Assembly: GCA_964530825.1 (NCBI GenBank)
Contig: CAZHCA010000020.1
Span: 19,064-83,063, forward strand
DNA from: CAZHCA01 sp964530825
Lineage (GTDB): Bacteria; Bacteroidota; Bacteroidia; Chitinophagales; Saprospiraceae
Direction of reading: 5' to 3'
Length of the DNA: 64,000 nt
The position numbers and the translations under genes were made by a program. Shown one piece after another: positions 54,591 to 63,224 of the stretch (within the stretch, counting starts at the first letter, position 1; each line of letters starts with the position of its first letter). Below the pieces are notes generated by a model. It was not told the DNA's origin, made no database searches, and was given only the letters and a program-made list of their open reading frames with translations.

Positions 54591-56261
54591 ATGAACAGAA
54601 CCGTCCTTTTATTAAGTTACTTCGGGTTGGTGCTGAATAGCCTGCCAGCTCAACAAGCGGATTATTACCGCATTGCTATCGGTAATTTTATCGACCCGCG
54701 ACCGGAAGAGTTTGCGGCAATCCAGCCCCTAGGTTTCATCTATGCCGAGCCGCTTGGAAACTACACCCAAGTATTTATGGGTGGCTATACCAATCCTGCC
54801 GGAGCTCAAGCCAAACTTGAAGAGATTCGTTCGCGCGGCTACCGCAGTGCCTATCTGCAGGAGCGCTTTACCGATGAGGGCACGACGATGACACTGATTC
54901 AGATCTCCACCCTTTCGGCTAATAAAGACATTGACTGGAAAAAGTACGTCGCGGCGGGTAATATCTTTGTGATCATACGCGACGAACTAGTCAAACTAGC
55001 CGTGGGGCCCTTCGCTAATGTCGAAGCAGCCCGCGAACCGCTAAAGCAAATCCGCGCAACCGGGTTCAAGGATGCGTTCATCAAGAACGTAAACTCGATT
55101 TTTGTGCACCGGGTTACCCCCTTTGAGACTGGCAACGGCGTACAGGAACTCTTCTCACTTAATTTGCAAGAGGAAAACGCTCCTCCACCCGCTTCCCCTC
55201 AGGATGCCACTTTGCCTCAATCCTTCGACACCCGCTCGGGCACTACTCTTTCCTTGCAAAAGTCTAACCGGCCCGCGATTCGCAACAATATTAAGCGGCC
55301 TTCTGTAATCGAATTCCAGAAGCTCCTTAAAGATGCCGGCGTTTATCAGGATGCCATTGATGGGCTTTACGGTCCGACTACCGCCCAGGCCTATGACGAT
55401 TTAAGGGAGCGCCACCGCCAGATCCAACAGAGCCTGGCTCTGGCAAAATCGAGCACCGCCCCCGATGCAATAGGCGCTGACGCTTTGCAACAAGCCATCA
55501 ACGAATTGCCCAAAAAAGCCGAAGCCATCACCGTCATTAATACAACTAATCACCCGGTAGCTTTAGCCTACCGCGCCTATGATCAATTTTATAAAAAAGG
55601 ACCTCAACCCGAGGTTAACCAACTGATGAGCCAGGCACTACGCCAGTCTTTCCCGCAGGGATTACCCAAGAATTTTCCGCCCTTCGATCCCACGGCCAGC
55701 TATGCCTACAATTCGCTCGACCAGCTGATACTGCACCTGCATTACATCCATAGCGCCCCGGAGAATACCTACAGCGCACCCTGCTGGCTATTTGAACGTC
55801 ACCCTCAAGAGACCCAGCGGGCCGAAGCTAAATTCGCCAACTATTCCAACGCCTTATTTAACCGTCAAAGCTGCGATTCATTTAATGAGTGGGAGGAGAT
55901 CCAGCTTCTCAGTGGTGCTGCACGAACGCTCAATCCCGCTTCCAGTATCGATGCCAAAGCACGCGCCAAAGCAAACGCACGCCGGGCCCAGCTGACACTC
56001 AAAGGCCAGCCCCTTTCTCCGGAAGAGAAAAAAAGTGTGGAGAGCTGGACTGAAAAGATCATGAATGAACTCGACAAATGGGGTAATGCAGACCCGCTGC
56101 ATAAACCTTACGTACGTGCCCTGAAAATCGGCTATTATCAATCCCAAATCCGGTTGGAAGATTACTTCATGGATCAAGGGCTCCCCCTCAAAGAGGCGAC
56201 CCCGCTGGCGCAGGCGACCCTGAAAACATTTATCGAAAACCACCTGAAGCGATTTAACTAA
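54591..56261 (+). CDS. Secreted protein with two SPOR-like repeats and a peptidoglycan-binding domain
   Basis: The 556-residue protein has a signal peptide ending LPAQ. Two SPOR-like repeats follow (about 22-95 and 100-178; YYRIAIGNFIDPRPEEF and FVIIRDELVKLAVGPFANVEAA), then a PG_binding_1-like motif near 238-272 (FQKLLKDAGVYQDAIDGLYGPTT). The C-terminal half is a large helical domain of unknown type. It probably binds the cell wall in the periplasm. SPOR assignment rests on pattern and repeat spacing, not a database search. Confidence 0.72.
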   Translation: MNRTVLLLSYFGLVLNSLPAQQADYYRIAIGNFIDPRPEEFAAIQPLGFIYAEPLGNYTQVFMGGYTNPAGAQAKLEEIRSRGYRSAYLQERFTDEGTTMTLIQISTLSANKDIDWKKYVAAGNIFVIIRDELVKLAVGPFANVEAAREPLKQIRATGFKDAFIKNVNSIFVHRVTPFETGNGVQELFSLNLQEENAPPPASPQDATLPQSFDTRSGTTLSLQKSNRPAIRNNIKRPSVIEFQKLLKDAGVYQDAIDGLYGPTTAQAYDDLRERHRQIQQSLALAKSSTAPDAIGADALQQAINELPKKAEAITVINTTNHPVALAYRAYDQFYKKGPQPEVNQLMSQALRQSFPQGLPKNFPPFDPTASYAYNSLDQLILHLHYIHSAPENTYSAPCWLFERHPQETQRAEAKFANYSNALFNRQSCDSFNEWEEIQLLSGAARTLNPASSIDAKARAKANARRAQLTLKGQPLSPEEKKSVESWTEKIMNELDKWGNADPLHKPYVRALKIGYYQSQIRLEDYFMDQGLPLKEATPLAQATLKTFIENHLKRFN

Positions 56262-56333
56262 GCCCGTCTGTAAAGATACTGACACCGGGCACCACCTCCC
56301 GCAACAACGGAAAAAAGCTGAACATTCCGCCTA

Positions 56334-56876
56334 TCACCGGTAGGCTTCAAATACCATCTCAAACTGGGTATCGATGGATTGCGGCGAGGGTCGTAGTAAG
56401 AAGAACACGATTTCCAGTTTCACCCGTTCCTGGCTCATTAATTGCTCGACGTTGCGTAGGTCGTTGGGTAGCAATCGCACCTGATTACCGACATTCTCGT
56501 TTTGTAGGTTATCAATGAAAAACACCTCATCGGCCGGTGTGCAGGCGCTAGTTCCTGCCGTACAGATGCGCACCGAAACTTCCTGCAGGAAATCGAACTC
56601 CTCCCCGAGAAAGGATTGAAAACGAGCCGAGAACGGACTAATCCCTGCGATGGCCGAGGTATCGGTTTGGAACTCATTGCGGTAAAAGGCGAAATCCGTA
56701 GCAAAATTATCAATCTCGAACACCCGCGGTAGTCCGGGGCTGAGGCCCGCTGGAATCTCAAATCGAATATTTGGATATACCATCTCAAAGATGCGATCCC
56801 GACTGTCGCGCTGACAACCGAAAAACAAACCGACCAATAAAAGGGTATAGACCGTTTTTGTAGTCTCTTGCACCAT
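56334..56876 (-). CDS. Putative lipoprotein of unknown function
   Basis: From the ATG at 56876 the protein has 180 residues; ATGs at 56897 and 56906 are possible. The hydrophobic segment TVYTLLLVGLFFGCQRD ends in a lipobox-like FFGC. The mature part is beta-rich with two further Cys (ICTAGTSACTPADE) that may form a disulfide. No family is recognised. Confidence 0.6.
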   Translation of the reverse strand: MVQETTKTVYTLLLVGLFFGCQRDSRDRIFEMVYPNIRFEIPAGLSPGLPRVFEIDNFATDFAFYRNEFQTDTSAIAGISPFSARFQSFLGEEFDFLQEVSVRICTAGTSACTPADEVFFIDNLQNENVGNQVRLLPNDLRNVEQLMSQERVKLEIVFFLLRPSPQSIDTQFEMVFEAYR

Positions 56877-57030
56877 GGACCATAATGGATTGTTCATAGC
56901 TAACAATGCACTTTAGGGAATTTTATTATTTTATACCTGATAATTGCTTATTCCTTGGCCCATACCTCGTCGGATAAACTCCAATGATGCTGATTACGGC
57001 AGGTTAAGCAGTAATTTTTAACTGGCCAGT

Positions 57031-59058
57031 ATGGTAGGTAGCCTACCTGGCTTTACAAGATTGCAAAACGCAAAGCCGATGCATGCCAACGACCTGCGCG
57101 CGGGTGGAGGCGGCCCTCAGATGACCGCTTTTGTACAGCGACTCTTGCAAGATATCCAATCCCTCGAATACATGCTCCAAGCCGATTGGATTGAGAAGGA
57201 TACGCTCCGAATCGGTGTCGAGCAGGAAATGTGTATTGTCGATGCCAAAACCCTCAAACCGGCTCCCCTCGCTATGGAGGCATTAGCACATATGCAGCAC
57301 CCTTATTGGCTATCGACTGAGCTAGCCCAATTCAACCTGGAAGTCAACCTCGACCCGCTCATTTTCCGGGGCGATTGCCTGCGGGTAATGGAAAAAGATA
57401 TCCGCGAAAAGCTTCGCCTCATCCAGGGATCGCTACGGGCAATGGGTGCCGACCTGGTACTTACCGGCATCCTGCCCACTATCCGGAAGTATGACCTGGA
57501 AGATCACAATCTTACCCCACTGCCCCGTTACCGGGCGCTCATGCAAGCCATAAACGAACAACTTATTGGCAGCGCGTACGAGTTGCGCGTTAGCGGGATC
57601 GACGAATTACTAGTCAAACACCGAACCCCATTGCTGGAGGCCTGTAACACGAGCTTTCAGGTGCATTTACAGGTACATCCTCAAGCATTTGTGCGCACTT
57701 ACAACATTGCACAGGCCGTGACAGCCCCCGTTATGGCAGCGGCCGCCAACTCGCCCATCGCTTTTGGTAAGCGCCTATGGCACGAAAGCCGTATCGCTCT
57801 TTTCCAGCAGGCCATCGATACCCGCACCACCCACGAACATATGCGGGAACGCAGCCCAAGGGTCAGTTTCGGCACCGACTGGCTAGAGGACAGCATCCTT
57901 GAAATTTACAAGGAGGATATCGCCCGCTTCCGGGTATTACTGACGGCCGACACCTCCGAACAATCCTTAGAGTGCATTACCCAGCAAAAAGTACCCGACC
58001 TGAAGGCGCTGAAAGTGCACAACTCGACCGTTTACCGCTGGAACCGGCCTTGTTACGGTATCTCCGACAATGGCCAACCCCACCTACGGATCGAAAACCG
58101 GTTTTTACCTGCCGGCCCCTCGGTGACTGATGAAGTGGCCAACGCCGCTTTTTGGTTGGGGCTCATCTCCGGCATGGCTGACGAGCAAATGGATTTCCCT
58201 AAACTCATGAGTTGGGAGGACGTACGGGACAATTTTGCAAAGGCCGCCCGCTTCGGTATTGACTCTAAATTTACCTGGACGGGCGAACGCAAAATTCCCG
58301 CTGCCGATCTCATCCGGCAAGAGCTGCTGCCGTTGGCCCGCACTGGCCTTCAGAATCGGCAGGTAGACCAACAGGACATCAATCACTACCTGGGCGTAAT
58401 CGAGGAGCGGGCCGAGCGACACATGAACGGCGCTCTTTGGCAACTGCGCGCCTACAACAAACTTAAAAAGGAAGCCGGTAAAGACGAAGCGCTAAGCGTA
58501 CTCACTACATCCATCCTCCAGAACCAGTCAACTGACCAGCCGGTGGCCCGCTGGTGTATGCCGGAGTTGATCGACCTGGAGGAATACCGTCCGGTCAATT
58601 TACAGGTAGAAGAGTTTATGGAGACCGACCTTTTTACCGTCCAGAAAGACGACCCTATTGAACTGGTAGCCGAGCTCATGGACTGGCGCAAGATCCGCTA
58701 TATGCCGGTCGAGGATAGCAAAGGCCGTCTGTCGGGCCTGATCACCTCCCGTCTGCTGCTGCGGCACTTTGTCAATCGCGGGCGCCAATTCGGCCCTGCG
58801 CCCAGCCTGGTCAAGGAGATCATGGTCGAAGATCCGATAACGGTGCCTCCCGATACCTCCATCATCAACGCTATGCGCCTGATGCGCGAACACCAAATGG
58901 GCTGCCTGCCGGTGGTACAAAACGAGGAACTGATCGGCATTATTACCGAAATGGATTTTCTGAATATCTCGGCCCGTTTGATCGAGCGCCTAGCTGTAGA
59001 GCCTCGTCTTACTAAAAATCCGCCAGCAAACCAACCGCCCAAAAAAACTGATCACTAA
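57031..59058 (+). CDS. Glutamate-cysteine ligase-like (GCS2) protein fused to two CBS domains
   Basis: The 675-residue protein begins its GCS2-type ATP-grasp-like domain with RIGVEQEMCIVD (61-70) and runs to about 440, with HLRIENRFLPAGPS as a later landmark. After a helical linker come two CBS domains (about 526-655; VEEFMETDLFTVQKDDPIEL and VKEIMVEDPITVPPDTSI). GCS2 enzymes join glutamate to cysteine or similar amines; CBS pairs usually bind adenine nucleotides and regulate. Starts at 57079 or 57121 are equally possible. Its 3' end overlaps the converging gene by 47 bp. Confidence 0.88.
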   Translation: MVGSLPGFTRLQNAKPMHANDLRAGGGGPQMTAFVQRLLQDIQSLEYMLQADWIEKDTLRIGVEQEMCIVDAKTLKPAPLAMEALAHMQHPYWLSTELAQFNLEVNLDPLIFRGDCLRVMEKDIREKLRLIQGSLRAMGADLVLTGILPTIRKYDLEDHNLTPLPRYRALMQAINEQLIGSAYELRVSGIDELLVKHRTPLLEACNTSFQVHLQVHPQAFVRTYNIAQAVTAPVMAAAANSPIAFGKRLWHESRIALFQQAIDTRTTHEHMRERSPRVSFGTDWLEDSILEIYKEDIARFRVLLTADTSEQSLECITQQKVPDLKALKVHNSTVYRWNRPCYGISDNGQPHLRIENRFLPAGPSVTDEVANAAFWLGLISGMADEQMDFPKLMSWEDVRDNFAKAARFGIDSKFTWTGERKIPAADLIRQELLPLARTGLQNRQVDQQDINHYLGVIEERAERHMNGALWQLRAYNKLKKEAGKDEALSVLTTSILQNQSTDQPVARWCMPELIDLEEYRPVNLQVEEFMETDLFTVQKDDPIELVAELMDWRKIRYMPVEDSKGRLSGLITSRLLLRHFVNRGRQFGPAPSLVKEIMVEDPITVPPDTSIINAMRLMREHQMGCLPVVQNEELIGIITEMDFLNISARLIERLAVEPRLTKNPPANQPPKKTDH

Positions 59059-59908
59059 GCGGTTCTATTACAATTTCATTATCCAGTACTACCGGCCGCA
59101 CGTAGTTGGCCGTAAGTTGCAACCCGAAAGCACCGTGGTAAAACGTCACTGGCAACGATACGTTCCAGGCCATCAAGCCGAAGGTCGTTTCCGGGCTAGC
59201 AGCACGTGAGGATCCAACGCCGCTAGCACTTCGGATGAATCGTCGGTCGCTCCACGGGCGGCCGAAGCTGCGCTCAAATTGCCCGAGCGGTAAAACGGCA
59301 AAAGGAGCATTCTCCGTACCAAATGCCAGGTCGGTACGCGCACTGATGGACATCCCGTCCATCCACCCACCTAACGATAGCCACCAATATCCACCGACGT
59401 AAGGACTTAGATGATAGCCAACTTCTTCGCCCAGGTAAACCGAAAACTGAAGCCCGGTTTGCCAAGCCCCCAAAGTACCGCCCAGGGAAATGCCGAAGCC
59501 ATTGTCCATCAAACCATCTTCCAGCGGATGAAAGACAAAACGGCTATAGTAAAGATCTAGAAAAAAATGATTGCCGAAGTTGGATTGATAGCCTAGAGAA
59601 AAAACGGATAGCTCATAGTTCAGCTCCGGTTCGCTAAAAAGAGAACCGCTGTAGCTGATGTAAACGCCGCTTTTATGGAAATAATCGAAGTAAGGAAATA
59701 TGCCGAATTGTTCTTCGCCAAAGTTTCGGCCTGCAGCAATGACCTGACTTTGGTATTGCAACTGAGCGCTAAAACTGGAAGAAGGTTCGCTCAGCGAGGT
59801 ATTGGTCAGCGTATCCGCTTTTGCTTGTGCGAAAATTGTCACCGGATACATCCCTAAATAGAGCAGGAAGGCCTGGAAGAGCGTTTTGGCATACATGCGC
59901 AACTGCAT
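59012..59908 (-). CDS. Outer-membrane beta-barrel-like protein, unknown function
   Basis: From the ATG at 59908 the protein has 298 residues; an ATG at 59896 is also possible, while the longer frame to 60019 lacks a signal start. The signal ends TIFAQ. The mature part has about twelve alternating aromatic strands (IFPYFDYFHKSGVYISYSGS, WQTGLQFSVYLGEEVGYHL) and closes in Phe (LLADF), as barrels do. The last 47 bp overlap the GCS2-CBS gene on the other strand. Confidence 0.7.
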   Translation of the reverse strand: MQLRMYAKTLFQAFLLYLGMYPVTIFAQAKADTLTNTSLSEPSSSFSAQLQYQSQVIAAGRNFGEEQFGIFPYFDYFHKSGVYISYSGSLFSEPELNYELSVFSLGYQSNFGNHFFLDLYYSRFVFHPLEDGLMDNGFGISLGGTLGAWQTGLQFSVYLGEEVGYHLSPYVGGYWWLSLGGWMDGMSISARTDLAFGTENAPFAVLPLGQFERSFGRPWSDRRFIRSASGVGSSRAASPETTFGLMAWNVSLPVTFYHGAFGLQLTANYVRPVVLDNEIVIEPLSDQFFWAVGLLADF

Positions 59909-59996
59909 TGTAAGAGAGCAAAAGGCTGCCGGAAGCGCCCTAGCGTTTCCGAAGCAGCCCTCTCCAAAGTAATGTAATGCGACTAACGGGTTTGCT

Positions 59997-60533
59997 CTAG
60001 TTTCCACCGGCTTTACCACGTCGGTTTGTAGCGTTTTTTTGCGCGGTGTTGCGGCGATTATTCACGTTGTTGGCACCGGTGCTGCGGCGGTTGCCAGTAT
60101 TTTGCTGAGCGGTGCCCTGGCGATTTTCTGCATTCTCCTGACCAGTAGCTTGGCGACGTGACAGATTGCCCTGGGCATTTTGTTGCCGCTCGCTGGCATT
60201 TTGCTGTGCGTTTTGCTGAGCTTGATTAGCGTCGAACTGGCCATCACCAGCATTCTGCTGGCGTTCGGCAGCGTTCTGTTGGTAGGTCGCCTGGCGATCT
60301 ACTTGGTTGGAAGCAGCTGTCTCCTGCCGATTAGTAGCATTTTCCTGAACAGTTGCTTCCCGGTTACTCCGGTTTTGGGTAGCCGAAGTGGTGCGATTGT
60401 TTTGGTTTTGTTTGACGGTTTCTTCGCGGTTTTGCTGGTTTTGTTCCGGTACGGTTTGTCCAAAGCTGGTCATGGTGAGCCCTGACACTAAGCAGACGGT
60501 AGTAGCCATTTGAATAAAGAATCGATTTTTCAT
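59997..60533 (-). CDS. Secreted Asn/Gln/Arg/Thr-rich protein built of 11-residue repeats
   Basis: The 178-residue protein has a signal peptide ending TSFGQ at residue 26, after which almost the whole chain is an 11-residue repeat, consensus Q-x-N-x-x-N-R-x-x-T-x. About thirteen copies run from residue 30 to 175 (for example QENATNRQETA and QENAENRQGTA), with one degenerate region near 96-109. It contains almost no hydrophobic residues, so it is not a normal coiled coil. N, R and T fall at i, i+4 and i+7. The function is unknown. Confidence 0.8.
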   Translation of the reverse strand: MKNRFFIQMATTVCLVSGLTMTSFGQTVPEQNQQNREETVKQNQNNRTTSATQNRSNREATVQENATNRQETAASNQVDRQATYQQNAAERQQNAGDGQFDANQAQQNAQQNASERQQNAQGNLSRRQATGQENAENRQGTAQQNTGNRRSTGANNVNNRRNTAQKNATNRRGKAGGN

Positions 60534-60776
60534 AGTCTGTCTCTTTTTGGAATTAAGCGAAATGTTGTTGTCGATTCAAAAGTGGTCGAATGGAAGAAGA
60601 AAGCGAAAAACCTTCAACCACCGGAGTTCTTTTTTCAACCATTGACCTTGGCTTTGATTCCGGCGCTTACGGAAAGGCAATAAATCATGCCAAAGAAGCG
60701 GGACTACCAAAAACATATTCGGGAAAAACACGGTATAATAGGTAGGATTTTGCAAAAAGGCCCATGTATCCGATCA
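60534..60776. other. Intergenic region upstream of aconitase
   Basis: About 240 bp between the divergent repeat-protein gene and the aconitase promoter. No gene or strong hairpin is seen. Confidence 0.4.
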
Positions 60777-60808
60777 TTGGGCTGCAATGGGTAAAAATTG
60801 TACTTTTA
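60777..60808 (+). promoter_or_regulatory. Possible aconitase promoter
   Basis: TTG (60777-60779), a 21-bp spacer and TACTTTTA (60801-60808) fit the Bacteroidota promoter except for the last base, 62 bp before the start codon. Confidence 0.38.
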
Positions 60809-60870
60809 CCTTTACATCAACAATAATGACACGCATACTCTATTTATAAACAAAAAATTGCCAACCTACC

Positions 60871-63150
60871 ATGCCATTTGACATCGATATGATTAAGGCT
60901 CATTACGAGTCCTTTCCCAAACGGGTGGATGAGGCCAAAGCAAAGCTGGGCCGGCCGCTTACCCTCACCGAAAAGATCTTGTACGCCCACTTACATCCTG
61001 AGTCCCCAATGCAGAATTATGAGCGGGCACGCGATTACGTGTTTTTTGCTCCCGACCGGGTAGCCATGCAGGATGCAACCGCTCAAATGGCTCTGCTGCA
61101 ATTCATGACTGCTGGGCGCGACAATGTAGCCGTTCCCTCTACGGTGCATTGTGATCACCTGATTCAAGCGGAGGTGGGAGCCGACAAAGACCTGGCAACT
61201 GCTCTCGACGTCAATAAAGAGGTTTACGATTTTCTCGCTTCCGTATCCAACAAATACGGTATTGGTTTCTGGAAGCCGGGTGCTGGTATCATCCACCAGA
61301 TTGTGCTGGAGAACTACGCGTTTCCGGGCGGTATGATGATCGGTACGGATTCGCACACCCCCAACGCGGGCGGCCTTGGTATGGTGGCCATCGGCGTAGG
61401 CGGCGCTGACGCGGTCGACGTGATGGCAGGTATGCCATGGGAGCTTAAGATGCCTAAGGTAATCGGCGTCAAACTAACCGGTGAGATGAATGGCTGGACT
61501 TCTTCAAAAGACGTTATCCTGAAAGTGGCCGGTATCCTCACGGTGAAAGGTGGAACGGGTGCTATTGTCGAATACTTCGGCCCGGGCGCCCAATCTCTAT
61601 CCTGCACTGGCAAGGGAACGATTTGCAATATGGGTGCTGAAATTGGCGCCACGACCTCTACCTTCGGATATGACAAAGCTATGTCGCGCTACCTGCGCGC
61701 CACCGAACGCGCCGAAGTAGCTGATTTGGCCGACCAGGTTAAAGAATACCTGACCGGTGATGACGAATGCTACGCCAATCCGGAAAAATACTTCGACCAA
61801 GTTATCGAAATTGACCTTTCCACTCTGGAACCCCACATTAACGGACCCTACACGCCGGACCTGGCCTGGCCAATATCAAAATTTGCCAAAGCTGTAGAAG
61901 AAAACGGCTATCCGCAAAAGTTGGAGGTCGGCTTGATCGGTTCCTGTACCAACTCCTCTTACGAAGATCTGGACCGCGCCGCTTCGCTGGCCAAACAAGC
62001 CATGGCGAAGAAACTACGCGCCAAGTCCGAATTCACTATTACCCCGGGCTCTGAGCAGATACGCTTTACCGTCGACCGCGACGGTCAGCTGAAATCCTTC
62101 GAAGATATTGGGGGTGTGGTCCTGGCCAATGCTTGCGGCCCATGTATCGGGCAGTGGGCACGCCATACGGACGACCCCGACCGCGCTAACTCGATTATTA
62201 CCTCTTTTAACCGTAACTTTTCCAAACGGAACGACGGTAACCCGCAAACCCGCTCATTTGTAGCCTCTCCTGAAATCGTTACTGCTATGGCCATCGCAGG
62301 CGATCTGAAGTTCAACCCCCTTACCGATACCTTGGTAAACGAGGACGGCGAAGAGGTAAAACTGGATCCGCCTACTGGCGTGGAATTGCCGGCTAAAGGA
62401 TTCGATGTGGAAGACGCTGGCTTCATCCCGCCCGCAGAAAACGGACAGGAAATTGAAGTCGATATCAAGTCCGATTCGAATCGATTGCAACGTCTCATTC
62501 CTTTCGAACCTATCACCACCCAACAGCTAACAGGTATGCGACTGCTCATAAAAACCAAAGGCAAATGCACCACCGACCATATTTCTATGGCCGGTCCTTG
62601 GTTAAAGTATCGAGGCCACCTCGAGAATATCTCGAACAATATGTTCATTGGAGCCATCAACTACTTCAATGATGAGATGAATAATGTCGCTAACTACGTA
62701 GACAGTACCGACGAGGCCGAGTTCTTGCCGGTGCCCGATTCGGCCCGTAAATACAAAGAAGCTGGCATCGGTACGATCGTCTTCGGTGAAGATAACTATG
62801 GCGAAGGGTCCTCCCGCGAGCACGCCGCCATGGAGCCTCGATTTATGAATGTGAAAGCGGTGGTTGTTAAATCCTTTGCCCGCATCCACGAGACCAACCT
62901 AAAAAAACAGGGCATGCTAGCGCTTACCTTTGTGAATCCCGACGATTACGAAAAAGTCCGCCAAGACGACCTGATCGATATCAAAGGGTTCGACAAGATG
63001 AAGCCTTACGAAAATCTGACAGTCGTGCTACACCACAAAGATGGTACTGAAGAACGCTTTGAAGTAGCCCATACCTACAACGAGGCACAAATCGAATGGG
63101 TCCGTGCCGGTTCTGCACTGAACAAAATTCGAGAGGAGTTGACTAAATAA
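60871..63150 (+). CDS. Aconitate hydratase (mitochondrial-type)
   Basis: The 759-residue enzyme converts citrate to isocitrate in the TCA cycle. The [4Fe-4S] ligands are visible as Cys359 (GSCTNSS), Cys422 and Cys425 (ACGPCIG). Other landmarks are VPSTVHCDHLIQAEVGA, MIGTDSHTPNAGGLG and the C-terminal swivel domain with DNYGEGSSREHAA. It is closest to the mitochondrial-type group rather than to AcnA or AcnB of enterics. The gene is monocistronic with a terminator following. Confidence 0.97.
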   Translation: MPFDIDMIKAHYESFPKRVDEAKAKLGRPLTLTEKILYAHLHPESPMQNYERARDYVFFAPDRVAMQDATAQMALLQFMTAGRDNVAVPSTVHCDHLIQAEVGADKDLATALDVNKEVYDFLASVSNKYGIGFWKPGAGIIHQIVLENYAFPGGMMIGTDSHTPNAGGLGMVAIGVGGADAVDVMAGMPWELKMPKVIGVKLTGEMNGWTSSKDVILKVAGILTVKGGTGAIVEYFGPGAQSLSCTGKGTICNMGAEIGATTSTFGYDKAMSRYLRATERAEVADLADQVKEYLTGDDECYANPEKYFDQVIEIDLSTLEPHINGPYTPDLAWPISKFAKAVEENGYPQKLEVGLIGSCTNSSYEDLDRAASLAKQAMAKKLRAKSEFTITPGSEQIRFTVDRDGQLKSFEDIGGVVLANACGPCIGQWARHTDDPDRANSIITSFNRNFSKRNDGNPQTRSFVASPEIVTAMAIAGDLKFNPLTDTLVNEDGEEVKLDPPTGVELPAKGFDVEDAGFIPPAENGQEIEVDIKSDSNRLQRLIPFEPITTQQLTGMRLLIKTKGKCTTDHISMAGPWLKYRGHLENISNNMFIGAINYFNDEMNNVANYVDSTDEAEFLPVPDSARKYKEAGIGTIVFGEDNYGEGSSREHAAMEPRFMNVKAVVVKSFARIHETNLKKQGMLALTFVNPDDYEKVRQDDLIDIKGFDKMKPYENLTVVLHHKDGTEERFEVAHTYNEAQIEWVRAGSALNKIREELTK

Positions 63151-63186
63151 CCGCTAACCTCTTCACCTTAATAAACTACCTGTGCG

Positions 63187-63224
63187 ATCCCGAATGTTGG
63201 CTTTGGCTAGCATTTGGGATTTTT
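63187..63224 (+). terminator. Intrinsic terminator after aconitase
   Basis: ATCCCGAATG (63187-63196) pairs with CATTTGGGAT (63211-63220) with one wobble, followed by T residues, about 37 bp past the stop. Confidence 0.8.
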
